Positions 24,060-31,301 of a DNA stretch of 64,000 nt are shown here, in pieces. Location: NCBI RefSeq assembly GCF_001440035.1, contig NZ_LJYG01000112.1, positions 615,756 through 679,755 of the forward strand, in the 5' to 3' direction. The stretch comes from Bradyrhizobium manausense. Its GTDB lineage: Bacteria; Pseudomonadota; Alphaproteobacteria; Rhizobiales; Xanthobacteraceae. Positions within the stretch are counted from its first letter, which is position 1. Each line of letters starts with the position of its first letter. The notes beneath the pieces were generated by a model. The model saw only the letters and a program-made list of their open reading frames with translations. It had not been told where the DNA came from and did not search any database. Position numbers and translations under genes: made by a program.

Positions 24060-25177
24060 GCACCGAGCCCCGACTGCCGCGCGCCGCCCGCATCTTCGTC
24101 TCCTTCGTCGCATTGCTGCGTGCCAACGCCTTTGCCGTCGCGCCGGAACAAACCACCGCGTTCCTCACCGCGATCGAGCTGCTCGGCCCGCGCGACCTCG
24201 GCGATATCAGGCAGGCAGCACTCGCCACCCTCGCCCCGCCGCCCGAACGCCGCACGACGTTCGACCGCCTGTTCGACCTTCACTTCCGCGGCGGTGAGGC
24301 GATCGAGCATGCCGATGACGGCGAGGACGACGAGACCGTGCGGCTCCAGGAGGAAGGACGCGGCGACGAGGAGCCGCTGCGCTCCGACGACGCCAACGAA
24401 TCCGGCCTGACTGCAACGCGCACCGAGGCGCTGGTCCAGCGACGCTTCGCGCAGCTCTCCACTACGGATGCGCTCCGCCGGCTGTCCCGCGAAGCGCCAA
24501 GGCGCCTGCCCAGGCGGCGTGGCCACCGCCGCATGCGCGCGCGCCGCGGGCCGTTTGCCGATCTTCGCCGTACCTTGCGCGACTCCGTCCGCAGCGACGG
24601 CGAGATCCTGCGGCTCGGGCATATGAAGCGGCGCCAGCGGCCGCGAAAATTCCTGCTGCTGATTGACGTCTCCGGTTCGATGAAGAGCCGCACCGAAGAG
24701 AACATGAAGCTGGCGCATGCGCTGGTGCAGGCCGCGCCCAATGTCGAGGTCTTCACCTTCGGCACCCGGCTGACCCGCGTCACCCGCGCGCTGCGGCTGA
24801 AGCGCCGCGAGCAGGCGCTGAGCGCGGCCGCGCATCTCGTCAGCGATTGGGATGGCGGCACCCGCATTGGCGATGCGCTCCAAGCCTTCCTAGCGGTGCC
24901 CCGCTTCGGCAGCTATGCGCGCGGGGCGGCCGTGGTCGTCATATCGGACGGGCTGGAGCGCGGCGAGCCCGATGCGTTGCGTGATGCGGTGGCAAAGCTG
25001 TCGCGGCGGGCCTGGCGCGTGAGCTGGCTGACGCCACTGGCGACCGGACCCGGCTTTCGGCCGCAGACCGAGGCGCTCGTTGCCATCGAGCGCTTTGTCG
25101 ATGATCTCGTCGACGGTGGATCGAGCGCGTCGATCGTCGCGCATGTCCTGGCCTTGGGACGAAGGAGAGTGGCGTGA
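24056..25177 (+). CDS. VWA domain protein, CoxE-like
   Basis: A 373-residue protein. Residues 1-195 are an acidic, then strongly arginine-rich helical part. The VWA domain follows, with the MIDAS metal site DVSGS (Asp204, Ser206, Ser208) and the later TRIGDALQAF and VVISDGLERG segments. CoxE and similar proteins work with a MoxR ATPase to mature molybdenum hydroxylases. Its start overlaps the ATPase stop, and its end overlaps the next gene (GTGA), so the three are translationally coupled. Confidence 0.88.
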   Translation: MSTEPRLPRAARIFVSFVALLRANAFAVAPEQTTAFLTAIELLGPRDLGDIRQAALATLAPPPERRTTFDRLFDLHFRGGEAIEHADDGEDDETVRLQEEGRGDEEPLRSDDANESGLTATRTEALVQRRFAQLSTTDALRRLSREAPRRLPRRRGHRRMRARRGPFADLRRTLRDSVRSDGEILRLGHMKRRQRPRKFLLLIDVSGSMKSRTEENMKLAHALVQAAPNVEVFTFGTRLTRVTRALRLKRREQALSAAAHLVSDWDGGTRIGDALQAFLAVPRFGSYARGAAVVVISDGLERGEPDALRDAVAKLSRRAWRVSWLTPLATGPGFRPQTEALVAIERFVDDLVDGGSSASIVAHVLALGRRRVA

Positions 25178-26058
25178 GCGAGATTGTCGACGGCCATCAT
25201 CATATCTGGCGGCAGGCCGATCTGCCCTGGCTGGTCGGCCCGATGCAGCCGCGCATCTTCGGACCTTACGAGGCGATCCGGCGCGATTATCCGATCGAGG
25301 AATATCTCGACGACCTCAAGGACACCGGCGTGACCCGCTCGGTCTATGTCCAGACCAATTGGGCCAATGACCGTTTCGAAGACGAGGCGGCCTGGGTGCA
25401 GCGGACCGCCGATGAGCACGGCTGGCCGCACGCCATCGTCGCTTATGCGAATTTCGCCGTGGACGATGTCCGTCCGCAGCTTGACCGCCTCAAGCGCTAT
25501 TCCCTGGTGCGCGGCGTGCGCATGCAGCTGCATTGGCACGAAAATCCGCTCTATCGCTTCGCGGCCAAGCCCGATCTCTGCATCGATCCCGTGGTCCGCC
25601 GCAACGTCGCGCGTCTCGCCGGTTATGGCTGGAGCTTCGATCTGCAGGTTTTCACGCCGCAGATGCCGGATGCCGCGCATCTCGCCGACTCCTGCCCCAA
25701 GGTGACCTTCATCCTCCAGCATGCCGGCATGCTCGAAGACCTTTCGCCAGCGGGCCGCGCCGCCTGGCGCGCCGGCATGGCCCGGCTCGCCGCATGTCCG
25801 AATGTCGTCTCGAAGCTCTCCGGCCTCGGCACCTTCATCCATCGCAACGACCCCGCGCATATCGCCGCCGTCGTCGCCGACACCGTCGCGATCTTCGGCG
25901 CCGAGCGCTGCCTGTTCGGCTCGAATTTCCCGATCGAGAAATTGTGGACCAGCTATCGCGAGCTCGTTGAGACCTTTCGCGCGGCGGCCGCGCCGCTGAG
26001 CGCCGAGCAACGGGATGCAATCTTCCGAGCTACGGCGACACGCGTCTATCGACTTTGA
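25174..26058 (+). CDS. Amidohydrolase-family TIM-barrel hydrolase (COG3618 lactonase type)
   Basis: A 294-residue metal-dependent hydrolase. The first strand ends in the metal ligands DGHHHIW, a mid-chain FILQHAGML supplies another His, and the C-terminal LFGSNFPIEKL the last acidic region, as in the family containing L-rhamnonolactonase, L-fuconolactonase and 2-pyrone-4,6-dicarboxylate lactonase. GTG start at 25174 overlaps the VWA stop by 4 bases. It is one of three hydrolases of lactonase-type families in this operon; the true substrate is unknown. Confidence 0.85.
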   Translation: MSEIVDGHHHIWRQADLPWLVGPMQPRIFGPYEAIRRDYPIEEYLDDLKDTGVTRSVYVQTNWANDRFEDEAAWVQRTADEHGWPHAIVAYANFAVDDVRPQLDRLKRYSLVRGVRMQLHWHENPLYRFAAKPDLCIDPVVRRNVARLAGYGWSFDLQVFTPQMPDAAHLADSCPKVTFILQHAGMLEDLSPAGRAAWRAGMARLAACPNVVSKLSGLGTFIHRNDPAHIAAVVADTVAIFGAERCLFGSNFPIEKLWTSYRELVETFRAAAAPLSAEQRDAIFRATATRVYRL

Positions 26059-26089
26059 ACGACAAGAAAGAACACAAGGAGGGCAACGA

Positions 26090-26938
26090 ATGGCGCTGGA
26101 GATCAAGATCCTGGACTACGGCGATATCGAGCTGGAATCGAGCTTCCTGGTGCTCGGTCGCGATTGCGGCCGCACCCGCCGCGTCCTCACGCTGGGCTTT
26201 CTGATCCTCGGCGGCAAATATCCTGTCGTGGTCGACACCGGCTATCGCTCCAACCAGATCATGGAGACACTGGGCATGCGCGGCTTGCAGTACCACGAAC
26301 ACATGATCGAGAACCAGCTCGCCCGCCACGGCGTGCGCATGGGCGACGTCCGTTTCGTCTGCCACACCCATCTGCACATCGATCATGCCGGCAAGGACGA
26401 TCTGTTCCCGATGAACACGACCGTCGTGCTCAACCGCAAGGAGCTGGAATATTCCGTCTCCGGCCTGATGCACCCGCAATATCCGGCGCCCGACATCAAG
26501 CACCTGATCGACCGTCTGCACACCAAGAGCGCGCTGCGCTTCCTCGACTTGGAGATCACCGGCCCGATCGAGCTGATGCCCGGCGTCTATTGCGACGCCG
26601 CCAATGCCCATACCGAGGGCTCGATGAACATCATCGTCGAGACCGCCGACGGCATTGCCACCATCTGCGGCGACGTGATCTACGATTTCAACGACCAGAT
26701 CGTCACGCCCTTCCACGAGATCCACGACTGGGAGCCGCGCACCACCGGCAACCACGGCACCAGCAAACGTGCGGAGAAGGCCGCGATCAAGAAGCTGCTC
26801 AGCAATTCGCGCTACCTGCTGCCGGTGCACGACCGCCCCGCCAAGATCGAAGGCGGCAATGTCGTGGGCCGGCTGCACGACCAGGTCCCCGGACCGATCG
26901 TGCAGTCCCTGCCCGCGCGCAACTGGTTTCCCGCCTAG
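26090..26938 (+). CDS. Metallo-beta-lactamase-fold hydrolase, AHL/butyrolactone lactonase type
   Basis: A 282-residue enzyme with the dinuclear metal motif THLHIDHAG (His94, His96, Asp98, His99) and the second-sphere ligands in DAANAHTEGSMN and CGDVIYDF. This pattern is that of AiiA/AttM lactonases, which open acyl-homoserine lactones or gamma-butyrolactone. ATG at 26090 follows AAGGAGGGC. In this operon a catabolic lactonase or lactamase role is more likely than quorum quenching, but that is inference. Confidence 0.85.
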   Translation: MALEIKILDYGDIELESSFLVLGRDCGRTRRVLTLGFLILGGKYPVVVDTGYRSNQIMETLGMRGLQYHEHMIENQLARHGVRMGDVRFVCHTHLHIDHAGKDDLFPMNTTVVLNRKELEYSVSGLMHPQYPAPDIKHLIDRLHTKSALRFLDLEITGPIELMPGVYCDAANAHTEGSMNIIVETADGIATICGDVIYDFNDQIVTPFHEIHDWEPRTTGNHGTSKRAEKAAIKKLLSNSRYLLPVHDRPAKIEGGNVVGRLHDQVPGPIVQSLPARNWFPA

Positions 26939-26958
26939 CATGATGTGAGGGCCGACCG

Positions 26959-28533
26959 ATGACACATGTCACCCTGCGCTCCGAATTCGAGACGCTGATC
27001 GATCCCTACGCGCCCGTTGCGCAAGTCGGCACAGGCTTTGAGTTCACGGAAGGACCGATCTGGCATCCGGTCGATCATTACCTGTTGTTCTCGGACATGC
27101 CGGGCGACGTGCGCCGGCGCTGGGATGCGCGGCGCGGCGTCGTCGAGGTCAAGCGTCCGTCGAACAAGTGCAACGGCATGACCTACGATGCCGAGCTCAA
27201 TTTGATCGTCTGCGAGCACGCGACCTCCTCGCTGATCCGCGAACGGCCGGACGGGCGGCGCGAGGTGCTGGCCTCGCACTTTGGCGGGCAGGAGCTCAAC
27301 AGCCCGAACGATGTCTGCGTCCACTCCTCAGGCGCAATCTATTTCTCGGACCCCTGGTATGGCCGCATGCCGGTCTATGGGGTCGAGCGGCCGCGCCAGC
27401 TCGGCTTCCAGGGCGTCTATCGCGTGGTGCCCGGCGGCGAGCCGAAGCTGGTGGTCGACAGAACCTTGTTCGACCAGCCGAACGGCTTGTGCTTCTCGCC
27501 CGATGAAAGACTGCTCTATGTCAACGACACGGTGCAGGCGCTGATCCGAGTGTTCGACGTCAACGCCGACGGCACGCTGGCGAATGCGCGCGTGTTCGCC
27601 AGCGGCATCCGCTCCGAGCTCGAGGCTGGTGTGCCCGATGGCATGAAATGCGATCAGCACGGCAATGTCTGGGTCACCGCGCCCGGCGGCGTCTGGGTCT
27701 ACTCGCCGCGCGGCGAGTTGCTCGGAAAAGTCCGCGTGCCGGAGCTGGTCGCCAACCTCGCATGGGGTGGGTCGGATTTCCGCACGCTGTACCTGACCGC
27801 GACGCATTCGGTCTATGCCATCCCGACCAGGACCGGACCGCGCCACGAGCCCTATATGAGCGGACGGCGCAGCAGCGGTGGTACGAGCACGGGGCCCGCG
27901 GCAGCGGCGCCGATCCTCGCCGATGGCGAGTTGCGGCTCGATCCGAACCGCTGCGCCATGATCATCCAGGATCTGCAGAACGACGTGATCATGGATGGCG
28001 GCGCCTTCGCCGACTCCGGTGCGCCAGGCCATGCCAAGCAACAGCACGTGGTGGAGAACGTCCGGCGCCTGGCAGAGACCGCGCGGGCGCGCGGCGTCGC
28101 CATCATTCATGTCTGGTTCGTGGTCGAAGCAGGCGCGCCCGGCGTGACGCTGAACGCGCCGCTGTTCGAGGGCCTGGTCGACAGCAAGGCCATGGTGCGC
28201 GGCAGCTGGGGCGCCGCGCCGGTGTCAGGCCTCGAGCCGCGGCCCGGCGATTTCGTGGTCGAGAAGATGCGCATGAGCGCCTGGGAAGGCACCAAGCTGG
28301 AGACGATCCTGAAAGCCACCGGCCGCGACATGATCATCAATACCGGGGCCTGGACCAACATGTCGGTCGAGCACACCGCGCGCACCGGCGCCGACAAGGG
28401 CTACTTCATGATCGTGCCGGAGGACTGCTGCTCGACCATGAATGCCGACTGGCACTCGGCGTCGATCAATTTTGCCATGCAGAACGTCGCCGTGGTCACG
28501 CGCGCGGATGCCGTCATCAGAGCGCTGGGATGA
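26959..28533 (+). CDS. SMP-30/gluconolactonase domain fused to an isochorismatase-like domain
   Basis: A 524-residue fusion. Residues ~20-295 are an SMP-30 six-bladed propeller with the metal ligands TEGPIW (Glu31), SPNDV (Asn117) and VPDGMK (Asp227). After a Gly/Ser/Ala linker (~296-325), residues 328-524 are an isochorismatase-like hydrolase with IIQDLQND (Asp338) and EKMRMSAW (Lys436). The usual nucleophile motif TNxCVxxTAR reads TNMSVEHTAR, so the catalytic Cys is Ser469. True isochorismatases lack the Cys; amidases such as N-carbamoylsarcosine amidase need it. The fusion suggests two successive hydrolyses by one chain. Confidence 0.85.
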   Translation: MTHVTLRSEFETLIDPYAPVAQVGTGFEFTEGPIWHPVDHYLLFSDMPGDVRRRWDARRGVVEVKRPSNKCNGMTYDAELNLIVCEHATSSLIRERPDGRREVLASHFGGQELNSPNDVCVHSSGAIYFSDPWYGRMPVYGVERPRQLGFQGVYRVVPGGEPKLVVDRTLFDQPNGLCFSPDERLLYVNDTVQALIRVFDVNADGTLANARVFASGIRSELEAGVPDGMKCDQHGNVWVTAPGGVWVYSPRGELLGKVRVPELVANLAWGGSDFRTLYLTATHSVYAIPTRTGPRHEPYMSGRRSSGGTSTGPAAAAPILADGELRLDPNRCAMIIQDLQNDVIMDGGAFADSGAPGHAKQQHVVENVRRLAETARARGVAIIHVWFVVEAGAPGVTLNAPLFEGLVDSKAMVRGSWGAAPVSGLEPRPGDFVVEKMRMSAWEGTKLETILKATGRDMIINTGAWTNMSVEHTARTGADKGYFMIVPEDCCSTMNADWHSASINFAMQNVAVVTRADAVIRALG

Positions 28534-28536
28534 GCG

Positions 28537-29163
28537 GTGGCGAAGCTTCTGCATCTCTCCTGCTCGCCGCGCCCCGACTCCGAGTCCAGTGCCGGTGCAG
28601 GCGTGTTCCTTGACGGCTTTCGCCAGGCGCGCCCCGATTGGGACATCGACGTCGCCGACCTCTGGCGCGAGCGGATGCCGGAATTTGCAGGTCCCATCGT
28701 CGAGGCCAAATATGCGCGCATGAACGCGCAGGCCTTCAACGATGCTCAGCGCAACAGCTTTGCCGAAGCCGAGCGGATGGCCCTGCGCTTCGCGCTGGCC
28801 GATCGCGTGCTGATCTCGACGCCGATGTGGAACTTCGGCATCCCCTACAAGCTGAAGCAGTGGTTCGACATCATCATCCAGCCCGGCCTGACGTTCCGCT
28901 TCGATCCCGCGCAAGGATACCTTCCGCTGCTGAAGGACCGGCCGACCATTGTCATCCTCGCCTCGGGCAGCGATTTCGCGACCGGCATGAACCGCGGTCG
29001 CATCGACATGGCGACACCCTATTTGCGCGAAGCGCTCCGCTTCATCGGTGTCAGCGACGTGCGCTTCGTGCCGATCGGCCCAACCGCAGGTCCGACTGAA
29101 CCGATCCGCGCCGCCCGCGAGTCTGCGCATCGCCGCCTCGCCGAGATGGCGAAGCGGTTCTGA
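28537..29163 (+). CDS. FMN-dependent NADH-azoreductase-like flavodoxin-fold oxidoreductase
   Basis: A 208-residue flavoprotein with an N-terminal phosphate-binding loop (HLSCSPRPDSESSAG) and the flavin-contact segment TPMWNFGIPYKLKQWFD, which are AzoR/NQO-type features. Such enzymes reduce quinones, azo or nitro groups with two electrons from NAD(P)H. GTG at 28537 is 3 bases after the previous stop. It is the last gene of the 22-kb plus-strand run. Confidence 0.85.
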   Translation: MAKLLHLSCSPRPDSESSAGAGVFLDGFRQARPDWDIDVADLWRERMPEFAGPIVEAKYARMNAQAFNDAQRNSFAEAERMALRFALADRVLISTPMWNFGIPYKLKQWFDIIIQPGLTFRFDPAQGYLPLLKDRPTIVILASGSDFATGMNRGRIDMATPYLREALRFIGVSDVRFVPIGPTAGPTEPIRAARESAHRRLAEMAKRF

Positions 29164-29190
29164 GCCGCATTGTCAGCTGCATCGCCCGGT

Positions 29191-29205
29191 GCCATGACTC
29201 ATGGC
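29191..29205. repeat. Perfect 15-bp palindrome between convergent genes
   Basis: GCCATGA-C-TCATGGC lies between the convergent azoreductase-like gene and fucU. The stem is 7 bp with one spacer base and no T-run, so it may be an operator-like site or a weak bidirectional stop; function is not known. Confidence 0.5.
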
Positions 29206-29207
29206 CA

Positions 29208-29663
29208 TCACTCTCCGTCCGGCGCGATCACGCCTTTGGAGAAGATGAAGCAGCCGTAGAAGCGCCGCTCGCCGGTGGCGATGACGCAATAGGCCGTCTT
29301 GGCCTTCTCATAGAAGGCGTGACGCTCGACCCCGACCAGCGGCCAGGAACGTCCCTCGGCGCGGTCGATCACGGCCTGCACTTCGCGCTGCACCGGCGGC
29401 ACCTCCTGCGGCTGGCCGACGATCTCCATCCGCATGGCCGCGTCGTCCACGAACGTATCGAGCGGCAGCACCGAGAGAATGGCTTCGACCGCCTTTGCGG
29501 TGCTGACATTGTCGATGCGAAGCAGTTCGCCGAATGCGGTCTGGCGCGCGATCGAGTCGGCCGGGAAATTGGTATCGCACACGACCAGACGATCCCCGTG
29601 CCCCATGGCACGCAAGGCATAGAGCACGTCGGCATTGAGCAGCGGGTTGATGCCCTTGAGCAT
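29208..29663 (-). CDS. fucU: RbsD/FucU-family sugar mutarotase
   Basis: A 151-residue protein of the RbsD/FucU fold, which speeds interconversion of sugar anomers. Family signatures are MLKGINPLLNADVLYALRAMGHGD at the start (with the catalytic His in GHGD) and FYEKAKTAYCVIATGERRFYG near the end, which marks FucU rather than RbsD. It lies downstream of dhaK on the same strand but after a 180-base gap containing its own ribosome-binding site (GAGAGAGGGAA) and a 6-bp hairpin (CCGGAC/GTCCGG, 29692-29710). It may help use the sugar or polyol imported by this operon. Confidence 0.85.
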   Translation of the reverse strand: MLKGINPLLNADVLYALRAMGHGDRLVVCDTNFPADSIARQTAFGELLRIDNVSTAKAVEAILSVLPLDTFVDDAAMRMEIVGQPQEVPPVQREVQAVIDRAEGRSWPLVGVERHAFYEKAKTAYCVIATGERRFYGCFIFSKGVIAPDGE

Positions 29664-29843
29664 GTTGTATCGTTCCCTCTCTCGGAATTGCCCGGACTCT
29701 GTTGGTCCGGCTGTCCATCTATATCACCCCCAATCGACTTCTCCAGTCGCTATAAGCAGGCGTCCCGCGGATCGACCTTCGCCCCACTCCGCAATCCAGC
29801 GACTTGAGCCATGCCCTCGGTGATCGGGCCTGAGTTCTGGCCG

Positions 29844-30833
29844 TCACATCCCCCAGCGAAGGGCCGCGGTATGCACCGGCGCGTCCCACAATTCCTTTGA
29901 CTGGTCATCGAGCACCGAGACCGTGATCGATGCGCCAGCCATGTCGAGGGACGTCACGTAGGAGCCGGTCAGGAAACGCGTCGCCGTGATGCCGGCGCCA
30001 TCCAGGATGCGCTTGGCACTGTTGACCATCAGATAGAGCTCGATCAGCGGCGTTGCGCCGAACCCGTTGACCAGAAGCAGGACTTCGCTGCCCTTGCTCG
30101 GCGCGAGATCATCCAGGATCGCGCCAACCATGTCGGCTGCAATCGCATCGGCGGAGGTCAGCGGCACCCTGCGGCGGCCCGGTTCGCCATGGATGCCAAC
30201 CCCCATCTCCATTTCGTTGTCAGCCAGGGTGAAATTCGGCCGCCCCGCCGCAGGAACGGTGCACGGCAACAGCGCCACGCCCATCGAGCGGGTGCGCCTG
30301 TTGACATCATCGCCGAGCGCCTTGAGCGCGGCGAGCGGCATGCCCTTTTCGGCCGCAGCGCCGACCATCTTTTCCACGATCAGCGTGCCTGCAACGCCGC
30401 GACGCCCGGTGGTGTAGGTCGATTTTTCGACCGCGACATCGTCATTGGTCACGATGCTCGCGACCTCGCGGCCCGCCATCTCGGCGGCCATGGTGAAATT
30501 CATCACATCGCCTTCGTAATTCTTGACGATGAAGAGCACGCCTGCCCCGGTATCGACGGCCTCGGCCGCCTCGATCATCTGATCCGGCGTCGGCGAGGTG
30601 AAGACCTGGCCCGGACAGGCGGCATCGAGCATGCCATGACCGACAAAGCCGGCATGAAGCGGTTCATGGCCGGAGCCGCCGCCCGAGATCAGCGCGACCT
30701 TGCCCGGCTTCGGATTGCGGCGGCGCACGAACTTCCTGTCAGCACCGAGCTGCAGGATATCGGCATGCGCGGCCGCGAGCCCATCGAGACTCTCTTCGAG
30801 CACCGTGTCGGCGCTGTTGATCAACTTTTTCAT
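29844..30833 (-). CDS. dhaK: Dihydroxyacetone kinase subunit DhaK
   Basis: A 329-residue substrate-binding subunit of the PTS-type dihydroxyacetone kinase. GGGSGHEPLHAGFVG forms the substrate pocket, and GVGIHGEPG contains His215, equivalent to the His that binds the ketose covalently in E. coli DhaK. ATG at 30833 was chosen because GGAGGACGCC precedes it and family proteins start MKKLIN. Phosphate comes from DhaL-ADP, recharged by DhaM, both encoded in the same operon. Related kinases act on erythrulose, so the substrate may not be dihydroxyacetone. Confidence 0.92.
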   Translation of the reverse strand: MKKLINSADTVLEESLDGLAAAHADILQLGADRKFVRRRNPKPGKVALISGGGSGHEPLHAGFVGHGMLDAACPGQVFTSPTPDQMIEAAEAVDTGAGVLFIVKNYEGDVMNFTMAAEMAGREVASIVTNDDVAVEKSTYTTGRRGVAGTLIVEKMVGAAAEKGMPLAALKALGDDVNRRTRSMGVALLPCTVPAAGRPNFTLADNEMEMGVGIHGEPGRRRVPLTSADAIAADMVGAILDDLAPSKGSEVLLLVNGFGATPLIELYLMVNSAKRILDGAGITATRFLTGSYVTSLDMAGASITVSVLDDQSKELWDAPVHTAALRWGM

Positions 30834-30869
30834 GGCGTCCTCCCGGTTATCTCTTGCGTTTCGCATGCG

Positions 30870-31301
30870 TCAGCCGATGCTCTCCGCGTAACGGGCGAGC
30901 TGGGCGGCAAAGTCGACGATGAGCTGCTCCAGCGCACGATTTTTCTTGTCGTCGCCGAGATCGGGCACCGTCACGGTCACATCGCGGGTGCGCGTCTCGC
31001 GATGCGCGCCGCGCAGCCGCCCCGGATGCGCGCGCCCATAGGCTTCCAGAAAGGCCGCGCGCTCGGTACCGGAGAGATGGCAGACCTCGAAGATGATCGC
31101 GACATGCTTTGCCGGAATCGGCACCAGATAGGCCGGATTCGTAATCTGGCTGACGAAGGAGCGGTTCTTGCCAAGCGCCGCCGCGAGCTTCAACCGCGTT
31201 CCGGATGGCCGGTTGTCGAGCGCCCGCCGCAGGATGAGCTTGTAATCCGCGACGTTGCTGTCGCCCGGCCGGCTTATGTCCTCGCCTGCATCCTCGCTCA
31301 T
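30870..31301 (-). CDS. Small HTH-type protein in the Dha/PTS operon
   Basis: A 143-residue protein I do not recognise by name. Residues ~30-75 (LKLAAALGKNRSFVSQITNP) look like a helix-turn-helix of the XRE type, so a DNA-binding role is likely. The C-terminal part is charged, with a short helix (ALEQLIVDFAAQLARYAE). Its start overlaps the Enzyme I stop by 4 bases (ATGA) and dhaK follows 36 bases later, so it may sense the phosphorylation state or substrate of this operon. Function is inferred from position only. Confidence 0.6.
   Translation of the reverse strand: MSEDAGEDISRPGDSNVADYKLILRRALDNRPSGTRLKLAAALGKNRSFVSQITNPAYLVPIPAKHVAIIFEVCHLSGTERAAFLEAYGRAHPGRLRGAHRETRTRDVTVTVPDLGDDKKNRALEQLIVDFAAQLARYAESIG

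Noticed and set aside
22116-24113. 665-codon minus-strand frame over the second hydroxylase half and the MoxR gene
   Set aside because: Antisense shadow across two well-supported genes.
26090-26938. Dedicated quorum-quenching enzyme
   Set aside because: The fold and motif fit an AHL lactonase, but operon context argues for catabolism; no AHL synthase or LuxR gene is nearby.
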